Source: DATFYI01 sp035315125 (GTDB taxonomy: Bacteria > Chloroflexota > Anaerolineae > Anaerolineales > Anaerolineaceae). Taken from it: DNA of 7,945 nucleotides. The position numbers were made by a program, and so were the translations under genes. Positions within the stretch are counted from its first letter, which is position 1, and the number at the start of each line of letters is the position of its first letter. The stretch lies in contig DATFYI010000002.1 in the NCBI GenBank assembly GCA_035315125.1, positions 1 to 7,945 of the forward strand, given 5' to 3'. Below are positions 1 to 5,620 of the stretch, one piece after another. Below the pieces are notes generated by a model, which saw nothing but the letters and a program-made list of their open reading frames with translations, did no database searches and was not told where the DNA came from.

Positions 1-426
1 TTGGGTAACCGGGATTGGTTTTTTTATCGAAAACTTCCGACCACTCAAGAATTAGAACTGGCCGGGATGCCTGTTTTCCTGACACATGGACATGGAAGCT
101 TTATTCACTATTGGATTAATAAGTGGTATTATTATACTGAAGGCTATCAGCTGGCACGTTACCACGAATATCTGGCAAGAAATGCGCCTCAGGCACGAGT
201 GATTATTTTTGGACACAGTCACTATGCCGAGAATTTTTGTCAGGGTGGTCAATTATTTTTTAATCCCGGTTCTGCCAGTATGGGATGGCGTCCTGGTAAG
301 GAGCCATCTATTGGTTTATTGAGATTTTATTCAGATGATCAGGTAAAGGGGGAGATCATAAAATTGGATAGTTACCGTCTAGAGGCAAGACACTGGATTT
401 TTATAAGAAATCTTAAAATATCTTGA
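1..426 (+). CDS. YfcE/MJ0936-family metallophosphodiesterase, C-terminal part (5' truncated)
   Basis: This is the 3' portion of a calcineurin-like metallophosphoesterase, a family of metal-dependent phosphodiesterases that use two metal ions (Mn or similar). The visible 141 residues carry the later metal-binding motifs in order: GNRD at residues 2-5 (the family GN-x-D block), THGHG at 28-32, GHSH at 71-74, and the structural NPGS at 88-91. The first family motifs (D-x-H near the N-terminus, then GD) are absent, so about 60-70 residues lie beyond the left edge. The TTG at base 1 is therefore an internal codon, not a start. Residues 34-57, between the THGHG and GHSH blocks, are unusually rich in Trp and Tyr. 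The gene ends in TGA at 424-426, and the rpoB promoter begins on that stop codon. The physiological substrate cannot be read from the sequence. Family assignment is firm; the exact subfamily is less so. Confidence 0.85.
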   Translation: MGNRDWFFYRKLPTTQELELAGMPVFLTHGHGSFIHYWINKWYYYTEGYQLARYHEYLARNAPQARVIIFGHSHYAENFCQGGQLFFNPGSASMGWRPGKEPSIGLLRFYSDDQVKGEIIKLDSYRLEARHWIFIRNLKIS

Positions 427-451
427 CCTTTCCAATATTGATTGGTATAAT
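423..451 (+). promoter_or_regulatory. sigma-70-type promoter of rpoB
   Basis: TTGACC at 423-428 and TATAAT at 446-451 are separated by exactly 17 bases, which is close to the housekeeping-sigma consensus. Transcription would start near 458, giving a leader of about 78 bases before the rpoB ATG at 536. The -35 box overlaps the TGA stop (424-426) of the upstream phosphodiesterase gene. Such a strong promoter fits rpoB being transcribed on its own here rather than from an upstream ribosomal protein operon. Promoter function is inferred from the motif match. Confidence 0.8.
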
Positions 452-483
452 GACGTTTTGCTTGTTGAATCTTTGCCTAGAAT

Positions 484-513
484 CTTGGCTTTATAAAACT
501 TTTTTTAGCCAAG
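484..513 (+). promoter_or_regulatory. hairpin in the rpoB 5' leader
   Basis: CTTGGCT (484-490) pairs perfectly with AGCCAAG (507-513). Inside it, AAAA (495-498) can pair with TTTT (503-506) around a 4-base loop, with bases 491-494 bulged. The hairpin lies between the predicted start of transcription and the rpoB ribosome binding site. No T-run follows it, so it is not a classical terminator. It could affect mRNA stability or translation, or be incidental: a 7-bp stem in AT-rich DNA is only moderately significant. Confidence 0.4.
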
Positions 514-535
514 TTTATACAATCAGGAGAAACTT

Positions 536-3500
536 ATGGCTTCTGTGTTGCAGACTAAGTCTTATGCACGTATCCCGGTGATCTTTGGCCTCCCAAATTT
601 AATTGAAGTGCAGCTAGAGTCATTCAAACGCCTTAAACTTGAAGGATTAACAGATTTATTTGACGAGATTTCCCCGATCGAGTCATACAACAAAGGTATG
701 AAATTGTTCTTCCCCGGGCGAACACCCGAAGCACAGCAATTTGGATTGAAATATTGGTTTGGAGAGCCCAAGCATTCTATTGAGGAATGTGTTGAGCGCG
801 ATCTGACATATGCCAGTCCGTTGTACGTCTCAGTATTACTATCTGGTAGTGAAGTACCTGAACCGATCAAACAGGATATTTTCCTAGGTGATTTTCCGGA
901 AATGACCGAAAAGGGTACTTTTATCATTAATGGAACTGAACGGGTGGTCGTCTCGCAATTGATCCGTTCGCCAGGTGTATATTTTGAAGCGCCAGTGGAC
1001 CGTGCTACCGGTCGACGGCTGGCCATGGCCAAACTAATTCCGGATCGCGGCGCCTGGATGGAATTTGAAACCAGGAAGAACGATTATATCATTTTGAAGT
1101 TCAACCGCAAGCGCACTGTTCCAATTACGATTTTCTTGCGAGCATTGGCAGCCGTAAATGATGGCCTGGACAATTCACCCATCACAACCGGTTCCGATGA
1201 AGAATTGATGGCGCTATTCCAGGACGTTGATAATAACCCGGATCGCCTGTTTATCCCTTCGACTTTACGACAGGAACCACCCTGGGATACCAGCGGGCAT
1301 TCTCTGTCAGAGCTGGCATTATTGGAGTTCTTCAAGCGTATGCGTCCGGGTGACCCGGCTACCCTTGAGAACGCTCGCCAATTCCTCGAGGAGCAGCTAT
1401 TTGATCAACGGCATTACGATCTGGAGCGGGTTGGGCGTTATAAATTGAATCAAAAGCTTGATCTGTCCGAACATATCCCGGTTACCCATCGCACAGTTAC
1501 CAAGTGGGATGTAGTATATCTGGTACGGCGGATGATCATGATTAATAACGAGATGGAAGATAAAGATGATATTGACCATCTCGGCAATCGCCGGGTTAAG
1601 ACGGTAGGTGAGTTGATCCAGAACAAGCTGCGTATCGGTCTACGACGGATGGAGCGGGTAATTAAAGAGCGCATGTCCATTCGTGACCAGGAACAGATCT
1701 CTCCGATCGGCCTGATCAATATCCGACCAGTTGTGGCAGCGCTGCGTGAGTTTTTCGGTTCCAGCCAATTATCGCAATTTATGGACCAGACCAACCCGCT
1801 GGCAGAATTGCGTCACAAACGAACACTATCTGCACTAGGCCCTGGTGGTTTAAGACGCGAGCGTGCCGGGTTTGATGTCCGCGATGTTCACCACTCTCAC
1901 TATGGGCGTATTTGTCCAATTGAAACACCGGAAGGTCCAAACATTGGTTTGATTGGCCGTCTGGCAAATTTTGCACGGGTAAATGAATACGGTTTTATCG
2001 AAACGCCCTACAGGCGAGTTGTCAAAGTGCTTTCTTCAAACGATCCACGCTTACTGAACCGCACCATGCGCGAGACATTGACCGACCCGACTACTGGAGA
2101 GGTGATTATCCGCCAGGGCGAGCGAGTAACAGCGGCCATGTTGCCGACTATCAAGCAACTCAACCGGGCGTCTATTTTTGTGCTTCCATTTGTATCGGAA
2201 GAAGTTGAATATCTCTCGGCAGATGCCGAAGATAAATTTGTGATTGCACAGGCAAACACTGGCATCAACGCATATGATGAGTTTGTTCTGGATCGCATCT
2301 CCTGCCGCCATCATTCTGACTTTATAATCTCTTCAGGTGATAGCGTCAATTATATGGACGTGGCCCCTCACCAGGTAGTGGGCGTCAGTGCGGCGCTCAT
2401 TCCTTTCCTCGAACACGATGATGCAAACCGCGCTCTGATGGGCTCGAACATGCAAGCTCAGGCGGTTCCATTGATTGCGCCTGATATCCCATTGATCTCT
2501 ACGGGCATGGAGGCATATGCTGCCATTGACTCGGGACAGGTTTTAGTGGCAGAGGAAGACGGCGAAATTGTATCAGTAACCGGCCGGCAGGTTATAGTGC
2601 GGACGAGCGAAGGAGATAATCACACTTATAACTTGCGCAAATATCAGCGCTCCAACCAAAGCACCTGCATCGACCAGCGTCCTGCAGTGACCAAAGGGCA
2701 GCGTATCCATAAGGGTGATGTGTTGGCCGATTCTTCTTCGACAGTTAGCGGCAATCTGGCCTTGGGTCAAAATGTGACGGTTGCCTTTGTCTCCTGGGAA
2801 GGTGGTAACTTTGAAGATGCCATCTTGATTTCAGAAAGGTTGGTGCAGGAAGATCGGTTTACTTCAGTCCACATTGAGAAATATGAGGTCGAGGCTCGCG
2901 ATACCAAGCTGGGACCAGAAGAAATTACGCGTGATATCCCCAACGTGGGTGAAGACGCCATTAAAGACCTGGATGAGCATGGTATTATCCGGATTGGCGC
3001 AGAAGTTGGGCCAAATGATATCCTGGTAGGTAAGATTACACCAAAAGGTGAAAAGGAACTTACCCCGGAAGAGCGTTTGCTGAGGGCTATATTTGGTGAA
3101 AAGAGCCGGGATGTTAAAGATACCTCGCTACGCATGCCGCATGGTGAGCGTGGTAAAGTTGTGGATGTAAAAGTATTTACTCGTGAAGACAACGCTGATT
3201 TAGCCGCTGGAGTTGATATCATGGTGCGGGTCTCAGTGGCCCAACGCCGCAAGATTACCGCCGGTGACAAGATGGCTGGACGGCATGGGAACAAAGGTGT
3301 CGTCTCCCGCGTTGTCTCTGTTGAGGACATGCCTTTCCTTGAGGATGGCACCCCGGTTGATATCATTTTGAACCCTCTGGGAGTACCTGGTCGTATGAAT
3401 ATTGGCCAGGTATTGGAAACCCATTTGGGTTGGGCTGCCAGTCGGCTTGGTTTCAGGGCAATTACGCCAGTTTTTGATGGCGCTGTTGAAATTGAAATTG

Positions 3501-4450
3501 AAGCAGAACTTGCACGGGCCTGGCTGATCGATGAAGCCTGGAAAGAAACTGCTGATGCAGCCTGGAATTGGTTACATACGCAAGAAGAATATTCGCCTGA
3601 TAGCATTCGAGATGACGCGGAAGTGCGCCTCTTGTACCTGGAGCAATGGTTAGGACCAAAGGGCTACGACGTTTCCAGATTAGTGACGGATGAGATTTAT
3701 GCTCGCCGTAGCACCTTGCAAGAATGGCTGCGTGAATCTGGATACGATCCAGAGAGGCTGCTTGATTTTGAGAACGTACCGGCCGGTGAACCATCTTTGC
3801 GGGAAAAAGATACCAATGTAATCGATGCCTGCTTGAAGTTTTGGCTTCAAAAAGATGGGTTTGAAGTTGATCCGGAGAAGCCCATTCGAGACCAGGCTTC
3901 GTCCTATGTAAGTCCAACCAGTGGCCCAATGCCTATTTTGGGGAAACAGGTGTTGAAAGATGGTAAAACTGGAGCCCCATACGACCAACCTGTCACGGTC
4001 GGTGTCATGACAGTTCTAAAACTGCACCATTTGGTCGAAGACAAAGTCCACGCTCGCTCAACTGGCCCATACAGTCTGGTAACACAGCAGCCTCTGGGCG
4101 GTAAAGCCCAATTTGGCGGCCAACGCTTCGGTGAAATGGAAGTTTGGGCACTGGAAGCCTACGGAGCAGCCTATACTCTGCAGGAAATGCTGACAGTGAA
4201 ATCAGATGATGTCCAGGGACGCGTAAACACTTATGAGGCGATTGTTAAAGGCGAGCAGATTGAAGAACCCAGCATCCCGGCATCCTTCCGGGTATTAGTA
4301 AAAGAGCTTCAGAGCCTGGGTCTGGCAGTTGAAGCTGTGATGGATTCGGGTGAGGTCATCCGTTTTGGCAAAGACGAAGAACGAGTGCGACCGCCAAAAA
4401 TCGAAACCGGTTTACTAGGTCTGGGCGAAGAATTAGATAATATAGGATAA
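536..4450 (+). CDS. rpoB: DNA-directed RNA polymerase subunit beta
   Basis: This is the beta subunit of RNA polymerase (1304 residues), which with beta-prime forms the active-site cleft. The ATG at 536 is preceded by AGGAG (525-529) at 6 bases. The lobe and protrusion regions precede the rifampicin-region block at residues 408-434 and a downstream block containing IETPEGPNIGL. NFEDAI contains E760 and D761 (E. coli E813/D814). The flap lies at about 783-840, and GDKMAGRHGNKG holds the active-site lysines K912 and K920 (E. coli K1065/K1073). The C-terminal HARSTGPYSLVTQQPLGGKAQFGGQRFGE block begins at H1172 and is intact. The large insertion that E. coli carries before the K1065 block is absent. 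Instead, about 130 extra residues (about 993-1134) sit after the VFDGA motif. T430 replaces the Arg equivalent to E. coli R529. No rpoC follows; the next gene is rpsL. The identification is certain. Confidence 0.99.
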   Translation: MASVLQTKSYARIPVIFGLPNLIEVQLESFKRLKLEGLTDLFDEISPIESYNKGMKLFFPGRTPEAQQFGLKYWFGEPKHSIEECVERDLTYASPLYVSVLLSGSEVPEPIKQDIFLGDFPEMTEKGTFIINGTERVVVSQLIRSPGVYFEAPVDRATGRRLAMAKLIPDRGAWMEFETRKNDYIILKFNRKRTVPITIFLRALAAVNDGLDNSPITTGSDEELMALFQDVDNNPDRLFIPSTLRQEPPWDTSGHSLSELALLEFFKRMRPGDPATLENARQFLEEQLFDQRHYDLERVGRYKLNQKLDLSEHIPVTHRTVTKWDVVYLVRRMIMINNEMEDKDDIDHLGNRRVKTVGELIQNKLRIGLRRMERVIKERMSIRDQEQISPIGLINIRPVVAALREFFGSSQLSQFMDQTNPLAELRHKRTLSALGPGGLRRERAGFDVRDVHHSHYGRICPIETPEGPNIGLIGRLANFARVNEYGFIETPYRRVVKVLSSNDPRLLNRTMRETLTDPTTGEVIIRQGERVTAAMLPTIKQLNRASIFVLPFVSEEVEYLSADAEDKFVIAQANTGINAYDEFVLDRISCRHHSDFIISSGDSVNYMDVAPHQVVGVSAALIPFLEHDDANRALMGSNMQAQAVPLIAPDIPLISTGMEAYAAIDSGQVLVAEEDGEIVSVTGRQVIVRTSEGDNHTYNLRKYQRSNQSTCIDQRPAVTKGQRIHKGDVLADSSSTVSGNLALGQNVTVAFVSWEGGNFEDAILISERLVQEDRFTSVHIEKYEVEARDTKLGPEEITRDIPNVGEDAIKDLDEHGIIRIGAEVGPNDILVGKITPKGEKELTPEERLLRAIFGEKSRDVKDTSLRMPHGERGKVVDVKVFTREDNADLAAGVDIMVRVSVAQRRKITAGDKMAGRHGNKGVVSRVVSVEDMPFLEDGTPVDIILNPLGVPGRMNIGQVLETHLGWAASRLGFRAITPVFDGAVEIEIEAELARAWLIDEAWKETADAAWNWLHTQEEYSPDSIRDDAEVRLLYLEQWLGPKGYDVSRLVTDEIYARRSTLQEWLRESGYDPERLLDFENVPAGEPSLREKDTNVIDACLKFWLQKDGFEVDPEKPIRDQASSYVSPTSGPMPILGKQVLKDGKTGAPYDQPVTVGVMTVLKLHHLVEDKVHARSTGPYSLVTQQPLGGKAQFGGQRFGEMEVWALEAYGAAYTLQEMLTVKSDDVQGRVNTYEAIVKGEQIEEPSIPASFRVLVKELQSLGLAVEAVMDSGEVIRFGKDEERVRPPKIETGLLGLGEELDNIG
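3512..3937 (+). other. lineage-specific insertion within RpoB (about residues 993-1134)
   Basis: In E. coli and most bacteria the beta-subunit segment VFDGA...EI..LL is followed within about a dozen residues by the DG-x-TG...PVTVG block. Here VFDGA ends at residue 983 and the equivalent block (LKDGKTG) starts at about 1140, so roughly 130 residues are added. The insert is acidic and aromatic-rich, keeps the reading frame, and is flanked on both sides by intact, highly conserved beta sequence, so it is a genuine protein insertion rather than a frameshift or assembly artefact. It contains a repeated motif, listed separately. Its function is unknown. Lineage-specific insertions in beta are well known to lie on the enzyme surface, and I infer the same here. 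Confidence 0.85.
3560..3880 (+). repeat. degenerate Trp-Leu...Gly-Tyr repeats encoded in the RpoB insertion
   Basis: Four units of the form x-x-W-L-(4-5 residues)-Tyr/Phe-(Asp/Ser/Glu) occur at W1012, W1038, W1064 and W1103. The local sequences are NWLHTQEEYSPDSI, QWLGPKGYDVSRL, EWLRESGYDPERL and FWLQKDGFEVDPE. The first three tryptophans are exactly 26 residues apart, and the fourth follows after 39. The similarity is at protein level only; the DNA copies have diverged. The pattern suggests a small helical repeat that grew by ancient internal duplication. Confidence 0.65.
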
Positions 4451-4458
4451 GGCATGTC

Positions 4459-4487
4459 TTGACGCAATAAAACTCGCATGTTATAAT
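4459..4487 (+). promoter_or_regulatory. sigma-70-type promoter of the str operon
   Basis: TTGACG at 4459-4464 and TATAAT at 4482-4487 are spaced by 17 bases. A TG at 4479-4480 gives an extended -10 (TGtTATAAT). The promoter begins 8 bases after the rpoB stop codon. Predicted transcription starts near 4494, leaving a leader of about 147 bases ahead of rpsL. A further isolated TATAAT at 4533-4538 has no good -35 partner and is not called as a promoter. Confidence 0.8.
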
Positions 4488-4535
4488 CCTTTCCCGCTGC
4501 CCAAACACGGGTTAGATTTGCCATGCCCTTTGTAT

Positions 4536-4578
4536 AATAAAGGCGAGGCCATCACAGCAAGCGATGGCCTCCCTTATT
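4536..4578 (+). terminator. strong leader hairpin: terminator or attenuator candidate before rpsL
   Basis: GAGGCCATC (4545-4553) pairs perfectly with GATGGCCTC (4563-4571) around a 9-base loop. The stem extends outward through AAGG/CCTT (4540-4543 with 4572-4575) and AAT/ATT (4536-4538 with 4576-4578), skipping single bulged bases at 4544 and 4539, for about 16 pairs in all. A-rich sequence precedes it, but only a short T-poor tract (CTTATTGG) follows, so intrinsic termination would be weak. It lies after the str promoter and before rpsL, so it could be an attenuator, a processing or stabilising structure, or the terminator of rpoB readthrough. The structure itself is clear; the role is inferred. 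Confidence 0.6.
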
Positions 4579-4626
4579 GGAAGATAAAATTATTCTGAAG
4601 TAGATTCGACCAAAGTAATATTTTTC

Positions 4627-4643
4627 GGAGGCAAAAAAAGGTG
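4627..4643 (+). promoter_or_regulatory. ribosome binding site fixing the GTG start of rpsL
   Basis: GGAGG at 4627-4631 lies 9 bases before a GTG codon at 4641. Starting there gives the family N-terminus PTINQLIRKGR directly after the initiator, and no in-frame ATG offers an alternative, so GTG is the start. Confidence 0.9.
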
Positions 4644-5057
4644 CCCACAATCAACCAATTGATCCGCAAAGGTCGACAGACCAAGAGAGTAAAAAGCAAA
4701 GCGCCTGCTTTGTTGTACACTCTGAATACAAATAAACAGCGTCGTATCCGCCAGGAAAATGGCGCACCCCAAAAACGGGGAGTATGTACCGTTGTACGCA
4801 CAATGACACCTAAAAAGCCAAATTCGGCTTTACGTAAAATTGCTCGTGTGCGTCTAACCAATGGCATTGAAGTGACTGCTTATATCCCTGGCGAAGGTCA
4901 TTCCTTGCAGGAACACTCAGTAGTCCTGGTGCGTGGTGGTCGTGTCAAGGATCTGCCAGGTGTGCGTTATCACATCGTGCGCGGTACTCTGGACACAGCC
5001 GGTGTTGCCAAGCGCTCACAGGGGCGCTCTAAATACGGCGCGAAGCGTCCTAAGTAG
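4641..5057 (+). CDS. rpsL: 30S ribosomal protein S12
   Basis: S12 sits at the decoding centre of the small subunit, where it influences accuracy and streptomycin response. The 138-residue protein begins at GTG and shows the canonical MPTINQLIRKGR start, PQKRGVCT (43-50), TPKKPNSALRK (56-66) and GGRVKDLPGVRY (99-110). K58 and K103 match the E. coli streptomycin-site lysines K43 and K88 (numbering that counts the initiator Met). D104 matches the Asp that carries beta-methylthiolation in E. coli. Compared with E. coli (124 residues), there are about 15 extra residues between PAL (22-24) and PQKRG. This is a Bacillus-like insertion, but about two residues longer and rich in Asn, Gln and Arg. It is the first gene of the str operon. 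Lysines at both streptomycin positions suggest a sensitive-type S12. Confidence 0.98.
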   Translation: MPTINQLIRKGRQTKRVKSKAPALLYTLNTNKQRRIRQENGAPQKRGVCTVVRTMTPKKPNSALRKIARVRLTNGIEVTAYIPGEGHSLQEHSVVLVRGGRVKDLPGVRYHIVRGTLDTAGVAKRSQGRSKYGAKRPK

Positions 5058-5100
5058 AGCTGACTTTTTATTCTTTGCGTGATTTGATGGAGAAGTTTGC

Positions 5101-5568
5101 ATGAGACGGACAAGACCAGAACCGAGAGAAATTACTCCGGATGTTCGATATCAGAATGTGGTTGTTCAGGATTTCATCAACCGTATTATGCGGCGTGGTA
5201 AAAGAAGCACTGCTGCCCACTCATTTTATGGTGCGATGGATATTTTACAAGAAAAAACCGGTAAAAATCCGACCGATGTATTGGAGCAGGCTCTCAAGAA
5301 CGTAGGTCCATTGATGGAAGTTCGCCCCCGACGTGTTGGCGGCGCTACCTATCAGGTGCCTATGGAAGTTCCTACTTCCCGCAGGCTGACCCTGGCGATG
5401 CGTTGGATAATCGCGGCCGCGACAGCCCGCACCGGCAAATCCTTCGCCGATAAACTATCGGGTGAACTGCTGGATGCATCAAATGGCCAGGGTGCAGCAG
5501 TACGCAAGCGCGAAGAAGCGCACAAAATGGCTGAAGCAAACCGAGCTTTCTCGCATTATCGTGTGTAG
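5101..5568 (+). CDS. rpsG: 30S ribosomal protein S7
   Basis: S7 is the primary assembly protein that binds the 3' major domain of 16S rRNA and lies at the head of the small subunit near the E site. The 155-residue length is normal for the family. The beta-hairpin block VRPRRVGGATYQVPMEV (74-90) and the C-terminal RTGKSFADKLSGELLDASNGQGAAVRKREEAHKMAEANRAF region, ending in SHYRV, are all present. The ATG is preceded by GGAG (5089-5092) at 8 bases. It lies 43 bases after rpsL. In E. coli, S7 represses its own operon by binding the rpsL-rpsG spacer. The spacer here is short and shows no comparable structure that I can see, so that control cannot be assumed. Confidence 0.98.
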   Translation: MRRTRPEPREITPDVRYQNVVVQDFINRIMRRGKRSTAAHSFYGAMDILQEKTGKNPTDVLEQALKNVGPLMEVRPRRVGGATYQVPMEVPTSRRLTLAMRWIIAAATARTGKSFADKLSGELLDASNGQGAAVRKREEAHKMAEANRAFSHYRV

Positions 5569-5620
5569 TTCATTATTATTATTCAATCTAATTATCATTG
5601 ATGAGACATTGAGTTAGAAA
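5569..5620 (+). other. AT-rich rpsG-fusA spacer without a clear ribosome binding site
   Basis: The 52-base spacer contains a short ATT run (5572-5583) and only a very weak purine tract (GAG at 5611-5613) before the fusA ATG. The other starts in the window have AGGAG, GGAGG, GGAG or AAGGAG. No convincing promoter or hairpin is visible. Translation may rely on an unstructured AT-rich leader or on coupling to rpsG. Confidence 0.5.

Noticed and set aside
1..3. TTG at base 1 as the start of the phosphodiesterase gene
   Set aside because: It falls immediately before the conserved GN-x-D motif, and the family's earlier metal-binding motifs must lie upstream, so it is an internal codon at the window edge.
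2767..3606. 279-codon open frame on the minus strand, antisense to rpoB
   Set aside because: It lies entirely within conserved rpoB codons, its low-complexity Ser/Arg/Thr-rich product resembles no family I know, and no ribosome binding site or promoter supports it.
4533..4538. Second TATAAT in the str leader
   Set aside because: No acceptable -35 hexamer is found at 16-18 bases upstream, and the sequence overlaps the arm of the leader hairpin.
4574..4867. Open frame on the minus strand overlapping the rpsL start and leader
   Set aside because: It covers the rpsL ribosome binding site and N-terminal codons and shows no family resemblance.
5569..5599. Possible internal promoter before fusA (TTCATT ... 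TATCAT)
   Set aside because: The spacing is 19 bases, both boxes are degenerate, and the region is simply AT-rich.
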